A DNA stretch of 64,000 nucleotides from NCBI GenBank assembly GCA_014898415.1, contig RCTD01000032.1:434001-498000 (forward strand), given 5' to 3'. Within the stretch, counting starts at the first letter, position 1. Each line of letters begins with the position of its first letter. Shown here one piece after another: positions 1-12,129 of this stretch. The position numbers and the translations under genes are program-made. Source of the DNA: Stromatinia cepivora. Lineage: Eukaryota; Ascomycota; Leotiomycetes; Helotiales; Sclerotiniaceae. The notes under the pieces were generated by a model. It worked only from the letters and a program-made list of their open reading frames with translations. It did no database searches and was not told the DNA's origin.

Positions 1-1
1 C

Positions 2-817
2 GGTCACCCGCGTGACCTACAATATACACACTGGAGCCAGAAACTCCTCCCACTTGAATGTTTGAATAGGTTCAAGGTCTGCATCTTAATCATCAATATC
101 CACACCACCGATACCCGAGTTGTTGACTCGGGGCTTTTTGGTAGTCTAGCAACACCCATTCAGCTCGTTAACACCTCTGACCGAGAGACCATTCATCGTA
201 TGTATAAGTTGTGGTGGACTACTTTCCGCGATGAACCTAGATTGAAGGATTCCGAGCCGGAGGAGATATTTGAAGAGATGATTCTTACCCCCGATAACTT
301 CGAATCACGTGTTAGCAGATGGCATGAGGAGATTGAGCTAAGATGGCTTTGGAAAAACTGGATCAGAAAGTTTCACGAGGGCACACTGCATACGATTGAT
401 TCACCTGAAGATGTGTTTACAGGGCCTAAAATTGATCGAAATGGAGATCTGGTTACAGGTCTTCATCCATGGCAGATACGTATGCCGGAGCACGCATTCA
501 ACAAGGCACATCCGTGGGTACAGACCGTACTTCACGATATGCCACGCTTTCAATCTGTGATCATGTTCAGATATTGTAATGTTAAGTGCTATGTTTTAGG
601 ACGACCAAAAGTACCCAAAAATTGGGGCTCTGGGAGCGGCGAGTCACTCAGTTTCGTACGTAGCCATGACCGGGAGATGGAGAAATTGTTTTGGAAGAAC
701 CCATTTACATTTGATCCGCAGCTTATTCAAACTCCCCTCCCCTCCACCGAGTCTCCTCGATCAAAAAAGAGGAGAGAGTTCTTTGAGGCATCGAAGAAAC
801 GAACAGAGGATAAATGA
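2..817 (+). CDS. C-terminal part of an unrecognised protein, cut by the left edge
   Basis: The frame is open from base 2 to the TGA at 815-817, about 271 codons, with no stop and no convincing ATG near the edge, so the start lies outside the window. An intron in the first 70 bases cannot be excluded. The product is hydrophilic and rich in Trp, Arg and Glu (for example residues reading RMYKLWWTTFRDEP and HEEIELRWLWKNWIRKF) and ends in a basic tail (SKKRREFFEASKKRTEDK). No signal peptide, membrane span or catalytic motif is visible and I do not recognise a family. The codon pattern is balanced and stop-free over 800 bases, which supports real coding sequence. Confidence 0.45.
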   Translation, partial: GHPRDLQYTHWSQKLLPLECLNRFKVCILIINIHTTDTRVVDSGLFGSLATPIQLVNTSDRETIHRMYKLWWTTFRDEPRLKDSEPEEIFEEMILTPDNFESRVSRWHEEIELRWLWKNWIRKFHEGTLHTIDSPEDVFTGPKIDRNGDLVTGLHPWQIRMPEHAFNKAHPWVQTVLHDMPRFQSVIMFRYCNVKCYVLGRPKVPKNWGSGSGESLSFVRSHDREMEKLFWKNPFTFDPQLIQTPLPSTESPRSKKRREFFEASKKRTEDK

Positions 818-1624
818 AATTTGTCATAATATGGTAAGATATCATATGATATACCGCCATTTCAGCTTGTTTCTCGATTATTTGAAATACATTGTCCCTT
901 CAACAAAAAGTCACATTGAGAAACGAAATAATTTTACTATATCCTTCAATCAGGAGGATAAGTATATACAACTTTTTGGAAGAAGAGAAGAGGAGAGAAT
1001 AAGTGGGAAATCAATAGCATATGTTAATTTCTCCCTGGGCTTACGAGAAAAGGGGAGTTTGAATACGCTGCATTTGAGCCCCATGTGCATATCACTTTAA
1101 ACTACCAGCCACTATAACATCACTACTCTTCATTGTAGCCACCACCCATCTGTCGATTTATTAACAAGGTTAATATGGATAAAAAAAGATCTCGATACCT
1201 CTCTCTTACTAGGATTCCATTTCAACCTTTTGTATTAACCAAGAGGACATCATGTTGATCAATGAATTGTTCATTCCTTTGAAGAGTATCCTATAATCAT
1301 CAGGGCTCCAAAGACCACCACCAACTAATTCCTATTAATCAATGGAGTAGCTCATCAATTAATATTTCGTATTGACTAATAAATAGTACGTACTTTTCAG
1401 GTTAGCAGTACTGGCTATCTGACCTGGTTTCAACTTTCTAGCTATGTATTCTAGCTCAAAGTTCACACAAAGCAAGTCTCACACGGAAATGGCACTCAGA
1501 ATTCGGAAGATTTCCATACAACTCATTTCCAATTTCAATAATTATCTATACTAAGATCTTATCGTATCTTCCCCCTTCCCCAATCCCCATGATCCACCAT
1601 TTAATATCTAATACTTAACAATCA

Positions 1625-1687
1625 ACATCTCCTACATCTCCTACATCTCCTACATCTCCTACATCTCCTACATCTCCTACATCTCCC
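1625..1687. repeat. 9-bp tandem repeat, unit ACATCTCCT
   Basis: About seven nearly perfect copies of a 9-bp unit. It lies in noncoding DNA and has no spacers, so it is not CRISPR-like. Confidence 0.9.
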
Positions 1688-1718
1688 ATATTTCCCATAT
1701 ATTCCATTCCATACTATA

Positions 1719-1793
1719 CCAATCCAATCCAATCCAATCCAATCCAATCCAATCCAATCCAATCCAATCCAATCCAATCCAATCCAATCCAAT
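1719..1793. repeat. 5-bp microsatellite, (CCAAT)n
   Basis: About 15 uninterrupted copies of CCAAT/AATCC. The minus-strand open frame across it (repeated Gly-Leu-Asp-Trp-Ile) is a by-product of the repeat. Confidence 0.95.
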
Positions 1794-2028
1794 ATAAAAA
1801 TTCAAAACAGCATATAATTATACAAACATAAAATATAAAAATAAAAATAATATCATTTATAAGATAAAAAGAGATATAGTTTATAAGAATCAAGAAATAG
1901 AGATAGATGAAAAAGAAACATATGAATGAATGACTCTCACGGGAAAAAAATTCGAGATATATATAAAAGAGATAAGTAAGTGAATTAACCATTTATAAAT
2001 TAAGTCTCAACTCCCCACGCTTAAAACG

Positions 2029-4852
2029 CTAATATTGAGCTTCACCCATACTATCACTTCTATCTCTGATTCCATTTCCCCTAGACCCTGCACTTCCATT
2101 CCCATTTCCACCTCCCCAACTATTATTCCCCACCTGCTGCGCAATCCATTCCAGCACCGTTTCATAACAAAGAACAAACTGCAACAAATTCTGCACCATA
2201 CTAATTCTCTGACCCCTAAAATCCTCCACCGTCTTCTCCACCAAATCCGTATCCTGATCAAAGACCCAACCCATATCCGCTTGTGTATTTTTCTTTCCAT
2301 GTCCCAAGTAACCACCATCATTTGTAGAATCGAATTCCATGGGTGTGGTGCCGTGTTTTTGTTCTTTGTGTTGCCGCTTCAACATATCGATGACGGAATC
2401 AATGGTGCAAAATGTACCCGTTCGGCCACAGCCTGCACTGCAATGGACGAGCATTGGTCGAGTAATTTCTGGTTCTGGATCACTTAGACGAGGAGTTTCG
2501 GTAGCGGATGAGGATGCGCGTTGCATGGAATTGGCGAGATGGATGAGGGCTAGAAGATGACTAGGTTTTGCAGGGGAAGCAAAATCCGGCCAGGAAGAAT
2601 AATGTACTTGGGTAATTTCTCGCATTGGTGTGAAAGGATGAGCGGCATGGGAAAGCGTAAATGTTCGTACGATGACATGATCTTCTGTTGTAGGAGAAGG
2701 AGGAGTATTTTGTGTACTAGTGCTTGCGCGCTTTCGTCCAGAATCTGGTCGGTCTGTAGAGTTTCGACTTTTGTTGGATTCAAGGTATAGTTTCTTTTCT
2801 GATAACAACTTGAGCTTGAGGTGACCATATTCATGGCTAGACCAATACGAGTCACATTTCAATTGTCCACCTTCTGCCTCTGCTGTTAACATGACAATGA
2901 CTCGTACATCCTGGTCCCAGATTACACTCCAGAAATCCTAAGGTTTGTGTCAATAACAAAAGCAATAGAAGGTGTAATGATAATACTGACCTCGAAGGTT
3001 GCAGGCAAAGGTCCTTGCGAAGCAATATAACGTTTATTACTCCTTGATGCCTTGATATGACTTGCATTAACATAATCACACATGCCTTCCGTACGACCTT
3101 CTAGTTTAACTCTGGCATGTTCAAATGGCCAAATATTGTTGTATCTGTTTTTGCTGCCCTTCTCAACACCAGCAATTTGAACATCATTAGAATTAACATC
3201 TGGCCCATTTCCATACCTAACCCCTTGATTTAATGCCTTTGTCATCCTTGCTAATTCTGCTTGCTCAATGTGAAGAAATCTGTCTGAAACAATCTTGCCA
3301 TGATCCTCTTTCTTTGCAGCCTTTGATAACCATCTAGGAACGATACTCATCACAGATGCATCTCGTGTTAAGATCTCAGGAACCGCAATATCTCTTTGAC
3401 CAACACCATCTATTAGATCTTGATTTTGTCGGATGTTACCAAAAAATGGATTTGCTGCATTCTTTGTTGCTGGCATAGCACATCCACCAGCTACTGGTGC
3501 AACTCCTGGTAATGTTGTTCCAAGTGTAAGATTAATTCGGGATGGCTGTGATGATTGTGTTGAACCCCGGTCAATGGATTTTGGAAAATTTTGAGCATAG
3601 GCATCAAATCCACCTTTCAATATATATCTCGCTCCATTCCAACCTTCATTGCTAAACTTTTTCAATGTATTAATAGCCAATGCTGCATCTTTCTTATCTG
3701 AAGATCTATTATCATAAGCAACAATATATCTAGCCTGCTTCCATTTTGAGAATCTAGTTTTATCCTCCTCATTTGTGAAAGTATCTTGAAGTTTTTGAAG
3801 ATTGAATGAAGGTCGCTTCAACAAGGTTGTAGGTATGCACAAGTTCAGGGCATTCCCAATCCTTGATTGTGAGAAGATGCTGAAAGTTCGGCAATCGAGT
3901 AACAATACTTCTATTGAGGGAAAGCGATCCATCATTTCCTTCAACTGTACTGGGGTAATCATGGCTGGTCCATCTTCTAAATTCGATGGTAGTGTTTCCG
4001 CTCGCTGATGTTGACCTCGCTGTTGTGGTCTTGGAGATGGAGGATCTACTTTATTTTGGGGTAGAGAAAGTCTAGGATGTCTTTCGTCTAGATGTGAGAG
4101 GGTATTTCTCTGAACAGCTGGCATTGAAGAATGAAAACTGGCGGGTGACATCTGACGGGGTTGATCGAAAAATGAAGGAGCGTTTGAGGATGAAGTAGAT
4201 GCGCGCTCTGGGGAAGATACATATGCTGAGCCTGGTCCATTACCAATATCACCGTCTAACGAAGGTGCATTCCTATTCCTTGGAACAGATCTAGGGGATG
4301 GAGGATTATCATGTCTATCGAGTTTTGATGTCTTTCTCTCATTCTTTGCGCGTAGTAGGGAAGGACCTGGCGACATTGAGAAGTTCGCTAGACCCCCATG
4401 ACTAAGATTGAACCCGTTAATGGATTCTGATTGCTTTTTGAAAGCCTCATAGGCAGGATTCGAGTTTATGGGTATGTGTTCTGGTGTGCCGCCACCAAAT
4501 GAGAACTAAAAGATCCAAAGTTAGAATGATTTCACTAGGGGTATAATTAGGATATTAGACTAACTATGGAAGACGTGGTAGGGCTCCAATTAGCTTTGGG
4601 AACGGCGTCAGAGTCTCTAGGGTTACTTGATGGTTCAACCACTAGTCCGAAATAATTTGGACTTGGACTTCGAACTTGTTCGGTTTTAATACCTGGGGAC
4701 CGGACAGTTTGCCCTCCGGATGCGGGTACTCTCCCTGCAGGACTCATTATTGGAGTAGTAGAGGATGGGTTTGTAGAAGTTCTGTGTGATTGCGAATGAG
4801 AGTGTGAATGAGAAGACCTTGGTGAAGGTCTAGGTGCGGCTTTGACAAACAT
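2029..4852 (-). CDS. Protein-tyrosine phosphatase with N-terminal rhodanese-like domain
   Basis: Predicted 903-aa protein from three exons: 4852-4565, 4505-2991 and 2937-2029 (introns 59 and 53 nt; all phases agree). Residues 1-280 are Ser/Pro-rich and probably disordered. A rhodanese/Cdc25-like domain at about 280-410 contains VLLLDCRTFSIFSQSRI. The classical PTP domain fills the C-terminal half, with YNNIWPFEHARVKL and YVNASHIKA in exon 2, the WPD loop (SSWPDF, Asp ~719) and the P-loop HCSAGCGRTG (Cys ~767, Arg ~773) in exon 3. All core catalytic residues are present, so activity is expected. This architecture is that of the fungal Pyp1/Pyp2, Ptp2/Ptp3 group that dephosphorylates stress MAP kinases; the substrate here is inferred. 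Several short upstream open frames lie in the presumed leader at 4870-5190. Confidence 0.9.
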
Positions 4853-7800
4853 TTGGATTGATGCGCAAAGCTTTTATCCTTTCGTTTTTGTGATGTTATG
4901 TATCCCTTCCGTGAATGACTCTGTCTCCCAAACATCCAAACGTATGCTATCTATCAGAAGTATTCGCCATGGTTTCTGATTATCGCGACAAAGAGTCGAA
5001 TCCGGTATTGAAATGAGGTTATGGTTGTCGAATTTGATACGGCAGGGAGATGGTGGTCCTGGTAAATCGTCCGCTCGAAGGTGGATCGCTGTTGACTTCG
5101 CAAAATGACAAACTGATGGATTAAAATATAAAAGGTTGGATAGAGAGAAAGGTTCTCGATGATTCTCAAATGCTTTCCTTCTTTCCAATGATTGATCCTT
5201 ACTTGAACTTTGAGTAACTCGTGACTTGAAATACCGCAGGAAGAAATAGATTGTCTAGGATTTGATAATGAATTTGAGACGGAGATAATAGGATAAAGTT
5301 TAAAGAGGGAAAGAAAGAAGGCTGAGAGATCAAGATTCAGGGCTCTTTTTTTTTTAGAGGGGCGCTGTCATCGAGTTGTTAAGTGGATAAAGTGGAGCGT
5401 GAATTGTTGAATTGTTCGTTCTAAGTATTGCGTAAGTTGCTTTTCAATTTCTTCTTTGTTGTTCCTTTTCTTTGGTAGGGAAAGGTTGGTCAAGAAGATC
5501 TGCAATTTTATGCTGCGTATGCGGAATAGATGAGGATCCAATATTGGACCTGCATGGGTAAGAAATGATAAGCAGTTGGTTGAGGTGACGGAACGTTTTT
5601 GATGATGATGTTATTTATTGTAGATCATTCGAGAAAAAAAAAAAAAAGGGTCGGGTAGTTTTCCGTTGAAGTTGCATTTATTTGTTCAAGACCAAGTCAA
5701 AGAATCAAGAGAAAGGGAAAGAAAATGAATTAATAGAAATTTATTGTTTATTGTTGTTTAAGAAATGTCATCTATATAGTATATAGGTATATATTCCTTA
5801 ATTATTGTAATATTGTTTTGTAGGTGAATAGGTTGAAGTAAGGTAGGGTAGTATTTGTCAAAAGTTCATAAAAACTTCTGGAGGGGTTTATGCAGGTAAG
5901 AAATGCAGGATTGGACTGACTGCAGTGCAGGATTACAGATATTGATTGTTAGATTACTAGAAAGTTTATATAAAGTATTTCATCATAGATCATTTTACTC
6001 TAATGAGTGGCTTGTTAATTGTTTTATTCATTCGACTACTTTTATATTTAGATCAATTGTTGAATTTATTCTAACTCTATTATATCTACTTAGTCTAGTA
6101 TATACGGAGTATATATCTTGATGATTCTTCGCATCGTCATCTCTATAGAATATCAAGCAAAAAGAGATAAGAATCTTTAATAATTAATTATCTACCTAGT
6201 ATCCATCTAACAACTATAAGTTTCATCTAAACTGGAGGTAGATATAACATGAATCTAAATTCTTTTGAGTTTGGGATGAACAGATATTTTGTACGTAGAG
6301 GTTATACAAGCTGTAAAAATAAGTGAAGATGTACGTACTGATGTACAACAGATGTACAACAGATTGAATGGCCACATCTAGAGCCAGGTACACAACCGAT
6401 AAATGCTTACAACATTCTAAATCACAGCAGTAAGCAATACAGTACAATAGCATTTCTTCATATCCGCCGGCCCCTCTCTTATTTCTTGAAGAAAAGAGGT
6501 TTTGCGAGTTTAAACGTTGTCCTGGTTACAAAGGCTTTCTTTCTTTGTTATCTACGTCATTTCTTCATATCTACTTTATTACTATAACCCCAGGATGTCA
6601 AACCCCTTTCAAAGACCAAACATAGAATATCAGATCGAAGGATTGGTATGGAGGCGAGAGTATTAGTACAGCCACTAATATAAATTAGAAACTTTGAAGG
6701 GAGGCTGAGTCAAATCATAGCTAGGTGCCTAGTAAATAGAAAAATGATTAGTAGTTGATTAATTTAATGAAAAATCTCCCATAAGCCATAAGCATCACCT
6801 GCCCAAATAATCCGAAACCCTCATTTTGCAAATCCGATGATCTAAAAGCCTAGAACCTCAACACCGCAAAGCCTTCAACTTTCTCATATTTATTTTAATC
6901 TATCATATTTTTTATATTTTTTTTATATTTTTTGGTATTCCATTACATGAGATTGATTCCCCATATTAATATGAAAGGGATTTCTTTCAAAGTGGTTCGA
7001 CTAATGGTCAGTTTATCATTCCGCTTCATGGTGAAATCATTCGAGCTTTGTACTTTTCTTTCTCTCCAATTCCAATTCCTCAGCCAGCCCTGCCGTGGTC
7101 AACACACTCAACGACCCAGGTCAGGATGCAGATAATCCGAGGCTAAATGACGTCATTTGAACATGCATGCATCACGTGTACCACTGGAATGTCTCATGTT
7201 CATTTTCTCGGAACTTTTCTTTTCTTTTCTCCGATCGAATTATCTCTTCTTTGCTTTGTCATCAAATCCGCCAAGATGTACTTCAATCTCCTATGGATTC
7301 AAATATTTCTCTATCATATCTACCACTACTTTACTTAACAGCAACAAAGGTGGATGTATACATACATCCCTTTCTTCTTCAAATACCCGACACTTCATCA
7401 CTTCATCACTTCATCACTCCATCACTTCATCACTTCATCACTCCATCACTTCATCACTTCATCACTTCATCATTCTTCTCAAAAGAGAACTCTAATGCGA
7501 ACAGATTGAATAAATACCTTAACATTTCATGATCCCTTACTATAAGCATATCACATGATCACCAAACAGATAGCCTTATCAAAAAGATCAACAACTTACA
7601 CGATTCTTCACCTGATAGCTTCATTTCATCTGCACCTTATCTCCCGAAGTCGTATCAAAATACGCGGGGTGGCTCCGTAAAAATACAACTCAAAACACGC
7701 CAACGCTTAGATAAACGATCCTTCCATTCGTACCTCCGCAATCTTCCATGGCTTTTGATAACTCTTATTGGTTATTTCAAGGAATCTTTCTACATTTCAA

Positions 7801-8243
7801 AAAAGAATCGGACGCATGGGTTGATAAGGCTTCCGATAAGCAGCGTTCGTCTTCTATACGTCTAGTGGCGGGGGTAGAACTTTATGTTGATGTTAGATGT
7901 GGAAAAGTAATAATATCGGAGAAAGTCTTCTTGATAAGGGATAAAAAAAATTATACTTTTTTCTTTGCTATTATCGTGTGAATCATATATAACATGTAGG
8001 TAGGTAGGATGTCGAGTTCTTGTGTTGAAGTCTTTTCAATCTTTTTCATCTTTTCATTGCAATCTCTATTTGCTCGCTATTGCCATCAAGAAGCAATCTC
8101 CACCTCTTCATATAATTGGCAAGGAGTAGCTTCACTTTCATTTCTATCCCACGTTGTTGCCATCATCTACATTCTACATTAGCACGTTGTAGCTAGATCA
8201 TTCCTTTCGTTCCTCCGATATCCTACCCTCATCTCACAATAAG
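4853..8243. other. Intergenic region between two divergent genes
   Basis: This 3.4-kb AT-rich interval separates the divergent phosphatase and MFS transporter genes and must hold both promoters and leaders. Only short, low-quality open frames occur. Poly-T/A runs sit near 5347 and 5634. A pyrimidine-rich stretch at 8040-8240 immediately precedes the MFS start, as expected of a fungal core promoter and leader. I see no gene, RNA gene or transposon remnant that I can support. Confidence 0.55.
7389..7471. repeat. Tandem repeat, unit CACTTCATC (9 bp)
   Basis: About nine imperfect copies (CACTTCATC/CACTCCATC) in noncoding DNA. Three overlapping open frames run through it only because the unit is a multiple of three without stops. 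Confidence 0.9.
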
Positions 8244-10221
8244 ATGTCTCTCCAAAAACCTCGGTCTCGAAGCTCGGAATTCAAAAATGGCGATACCAAA
8301 GTTATCCCAAGCATGACACAAAATATCGATGATCCTGAATCAAAACTTGGTATCACATCAGAATCAGCATATGTTTTTGATCACCAAGCAGAACGAGCTC
8401 TTTGTCGAAAGTTCGATTTTCGATTATTACCAGTTCTAGCATGCATGTATCTTTTCAATTCACTTGATAAGGGGAATTTGGGAAATGCAAAAACGGATGG
8501 TCTGGAAAAGGATTTGGGTTTCAAGCATAATCAGTATAATATTATCTTGAGTGTGTTTTATATACCATATGTCTTGTGCGCACTTCCAATTGTGAGTTTT
8601 TCTTCATTCTTTACTACTTATTATTATACATCTTCTCCTCTCGGGTTTCCAGTACTTTGCTCTATATCTATATTGCTTGATTCAACACCTCTGGTATCAT
8701 TACGAATGTCTAAGTGGAATTCGAGCAGCCGATGGACAGTCGAAAGTACTTCAACATCAGATCTTATTTCTCTATATCCATTGATAGAAATCTAACATCA
8801 TATAGGCTATGCTTGGAAAGAAGTATGGACCTGCAACAGTCTTACCTATTCTTATGATGTTTTTCGGATCATTCACTATTCTCGGAGGTAAAATCGAATT
8901 TTTCAACACCACAATAACAGCAAACTAACCCCTTTTCACAGTCGCAGTACAGAACTTCGGTGGAATGATGACTCTCAGATGGTTTCTTGGTATGTTCGAA
9001 CCAAAAAATTCTCACATGAACCGCAACCAACTAACAAATAAGGAATGTCTGAATCCGCATTCTTCCCCTTGGTAATTTACTACCTTACCACCTTTTACCG
9101 TCGTGGTGAACTCGCTCGTCGCCTCGCCATTTTCTACGCAGCCAGCAACATCGCTTCAGGTACTTCACTGTCCTCCCCTCCCTACAACACAAAACTAACC
9201 AACAATCAAAATAGCCTTCTCCGGTCTCCTAGCGGTCGGCTGTTTCAGAATAACCAACACTCCCCTCTACCCCTGGCGCTACCTCTTCCTAATCGAAGGA
9301 AGCGCCACCCTCCTCTTCGCAATCTTCGCCTACTTCTACCTCCCCTCCTCAGCCTCGACAGCCAAATTCCTCACCGAACAAGAAAGAAACCTAGCCTACC
9401 ATCGCATCCAAGTCGATTCCTCCTCCATCGTAAACGAAGAATTCCATCTCCACGATTCCCTCGCCATCTTCAAACAACCCACCACCTACGCCTTTCTCGC
9501 CATTGAAATCTGTCTTGGTGTTCCTCTCCAGAGCGTTAATCTCTTCTTACCCCAAATCGTCGCCCGATTGGGTTACTCCACTATCAAAACAAATTTATAC
9601 ACCGTAGCTCCCAACATCTCTGGCGCAGTTATGTTACTCATCCTCGCTTTTTCCTCGGACTACACTCGCAGACGTGGTCCCTTCATCGCACTCGGTTTCC
9701 TATTCACATTCATCGGATTCATCATCTATGTATCCATCGATGTAACGAATCAACTACACGTCGCATATTTCGCAACCTTTATGATGTGTTGGGGAACCGC
9801 AGCTCCGAGTGTCCTATTGAGTACGTGGTATAATAATAATATCCCGCACGAGGGACGCAGAGTAGTGATGAGTAGTGTGGGGGTTCCATTGAGTAATTTA
9901 ATGGGATTGGTTTCGTCGAATATTTTTTTGAATAAAGATGCTCCTAAGTATGTATTCCCTCTTCTCCCTTCCCTCATCCCTCATTTTTTGCCCGGGAGCA
10001 AATCCAACTAACACACCCTCTTCAGATACATCCCCGCGCTCGCAACAACCGCCGCCTTTGGCGGCATGGGAGTCCTCCTCTCCTCCTGTCTCGCTATCTA
10101 CATGATGATTGATAATAAACGACGAGATCAGAAATTAGGACGGAAATTAGATATTGGGGAGACGCCGACGGAGTTATTGAGGGATGGGCCGAGTGTGAGG
10201 GAGTTTAGGTGGTTTTTGTAG
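8244..10221 (+). CDS. MFS transporter, Dal5/Tna1-type anion:cation symporter family
   Basis: A 507-aa membrane protein from six exons. Introns are at 8592-8805, 8888-8941, 8990-9042, 9160-9214 and 9948-10025, and joining them restores one frame. The ATG at 8244 follows a pyrimidine-rich leader. The hydrophilic N-terminus (~60 aa) is followed by DFRLLPVLACMYLFNSLDKGNLGNA, the typical first helix of the fungal allantoate/nicotinate permease family, then AMLGKKYGPA, RWFLGMSESAFFP and WRYLFLIEGSAT; about 12 membrane helices are expected. The tail (REFRW near the end) matches this family's usual C-terminus. It probably imports a small organic anion or vitamin across the plasma membrane; the substrate cannot be read from sequence. 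The first intron (214 nt) is long for this gene and could hide an alternative splice. Confidence 0.88.
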
Positions 10222-10572
10222 GCGGAAGACGGGGTGTGTATAATGATGGATGGGATTGTGATTGTGATGATTGAGATGAATTGGAAAAGATAAAAAGGGA
10301 TGAAAGGGGATATGAAAAGAGATATGAATAGAGAAAGATAAAAATTAGTTTTTAGATTAATTATTAATATTTTTGAATATTGCACTACTGGTATACCTAC
10401 TATATACAGTAAGCATTATTATTATATCATTCATCTATTCATTCATTCATCTCTTTGAATAAATAAATAAATAAACAAATAAATATAAAATTTTCTATAT
10501 TTAAAAATAATCCACAATCCAAGAACAATAACACGATAAATATAATTTGATTAATTATTTACTTTATTTTCA

Positions 10573-10574
<2 letters not shown>

Positions 10575-10603
<29 letters not shown>

Positions 10604-10694
10604 CTAGCTCATTCAATATAATATAATTTATCAGATTATTTCCCTTTTTCTTCTCTTTTCTTCTCTTCTCTTCTCTTCTCTTCTCTTCTCTTCT
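10575..10694. repeat. Poly-C run and (TTCTC)n pyrimidine microsatellite
   Basis: About 20 consecutive C at 10575-10594, followed by A8, then a (TTCTC/TCTTC)n tract at 10649-10694. The length of such homopolymers is often unreliable in assemblies. Confidence 0.9.
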
Positions 10695-10714
10695 TCTTTT
10701 TTTTTTCATAAGAG

Positions 10715-10950
10715 TATATATAAAATATATAAAATATATAAAATATATAAAATATATAAAATATATAAAATATATAAAATATATAAAATATATAAAATAT
10801 ATAAAATATATAAAATATATAAAATATATAAAATATATAAAATATATAAAATATATAAAATATATAAAATATATAAAATATATAAAATATATAAAATAAG
10901 AATAAGAATAAGAATAAGAATAAGAATAAGAATAAGAATAAGAATAGGAA
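10715..10950. repeat. 9-bp minisatellite (ATAAAATAT)n followed by 6-bp (AATAAG)n
   Basis: About 20 near-perfect 9-bp units at 10715-10897 run directly into about eight 6-bp units at 10897-10947. The minus-strand open frame of repeated Phe-Tyr-Ile is an artefact of the 9-bp period. The 6-bp array resumes beyond 11531, so the MITE below sits inside or at the edge of this array. Confidence 0.95.
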
Positions 10951-10952
10951 TA

Positions 10953-11529
10953 GGCTGCGCAAAAATTATCTGTACCTATGGGTTATCCGCAGATAATCCG
11001 CCCTGTGGATACCCATCAGAGGTCCTACCCACCCTGCGGGTTACCCATCCAGATTTAAAATTACCCACCCCATTACAGATAATCCACAGATTATCTACAA
11101 ATAACCCATCTACCCATAAATAGATAAATTATCCATAGATAATCTATAGATATACAAATAATTTACAAATAATCTATAGATATATAAATAATTTACAAAT
11201 AATCTATAAATATATAGATTATTTATAAATAATCCACAGATTATCCATGGATTATCCACTTTTCGCTTAAATTTGAAACTATTCTCAAATCATTTTATAA
11301 CCCAAAAGTAATCCAAACTTAGATTTATACTAATTTTTATACTAATCATAAAATTATACTAGTTTTATAAAATATTATACAATATACAGATAGATAAATA
11401 CCCGCGGATAATCTATATCCGCCCTATGAATTACCCATCCCAAATTTTGAATTACCCGCCCTATTACAGATAATCCGCGGGTTACTCATCGAGGTCATTA
11501 CCCGCCCCATGGGTACCCGTTGCGCAGCC
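10953..11529. mobile_element. 577-bp MITE-like element with TA duplication
   Basis: The element starts GGCTGCGCAA and ends with its exact inverse TTGCGCAGCC, flanked on both sides by TA (10951-10952 and 11530-11531), as for Tc1/mariner-type insertion. Similar AATAAG repeat units lie on both outer sides, which suggests insertion into that array. The interior has no coding frame. It is built from variants of TTACCC/TTATCC and GATAATCC, many arranged as short palindromes such as GATAATCCACAGATTATC. It is therefore non-autonomous; I do not recognise the family. The 10-bp inverted ends and the TA are seen directly; the classification is inference. Confidence 0.7.
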
Positions 11530-11531
11530 TA

Positions 11532-12129
11532 AATAAGAATAGGAATAAATATTTTGAAATTTTGAAATTTTGAAATTTACTATATATACTATATGTACTA
11601 CCTACTTCAGACTACTTCAGACGGCTGACTAGAAGATATAGTAAAAGTGCACGCGGGTACTTGAGTACTTTGTAATTATTTATTGAGTGGATGGGAATGT
11701 GAATGTGAATGTGAATGATTTTTCTATTTTATATTTTGTGTTTTAGGAAAGATAGATGGATAGATGAGTAAATCAATAAATGAGTATTAGTGATGGGAAG
11801 TTGGGGTTAACGGGGACATGATGATATTGAAGGGGGGGAGTAAGTGAGAGAGAGAAGGGAAAAAGAAGAGAGAGAGAATTATCAAGAGGTATCATCGAAA
11901 TTGTCATTATTGAACCCATTCATCATCAAACTTCCAAAATCCATCGTTTATTTTTGCCCACCACACACACACAATCCGATCCAATCCAATCCACTCACTC
12001 ATTCACTCACTATACATCCACCACACCTGTTTTATGAATCTTCTACACCAAGCCACACCGCTCAATCTACACCTCAACATCCATTCCATACTCTTCCACT
12101 CTCTCAACCCTTAGGACCTAAACACACAT
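11532..12129. other. Intergenic, convergent 3' flanks
   Basis: Noncoding stretch between the MITE and the stop of SEY1. It holds a few TTTTGAAAT units (11550-11578), a GAATGT run near 11697 and purine-rich DNA. No gene is supported. Confidence 0.55.

Larger units (their letters stand above)
818..2028. other. Intergenic, convergent 3' flanks with tandem repeats
   Basis: This AT-rich stretch lies between the stop of the left-edge gene and the stop of the phosphatase gene, which are convergent, so it should hold both 3' UTRs. Apart from the two tandem arrays listed separately, I see no gene in it. Confidence 0.6.

Noticed and set aside
1714..1992. Minus-strand open frame with repeated Gly-Leu-Asp-Trp-Ile
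   Set aside because: The repeats are the (CCAAT)n microsatellite translated; the remainder is AT-rich noncoding sequence.
7157..7532. Overlapping + strand open frames of 112 and 121 aa
   Set aside because: Both run through the 9-bp CACTTCATC repeat in parallel frames; no domain, poor composition.
10636..10962. 108-aa minus-strand open frame of repeated Phe-Tyr-Ile
   Set aside because: It is produced by the 9-bp AT minisatellite, whose period is a multiple of three; no start context or conserved flank.
10990..11520. Telomere-like TTACCC words
   Set aside because: Fungal telomere is TTAGGG/CCCTAA; TTACCC is not its complement, the words are irregular and both orientations mix. They belong to the MITE-like element.
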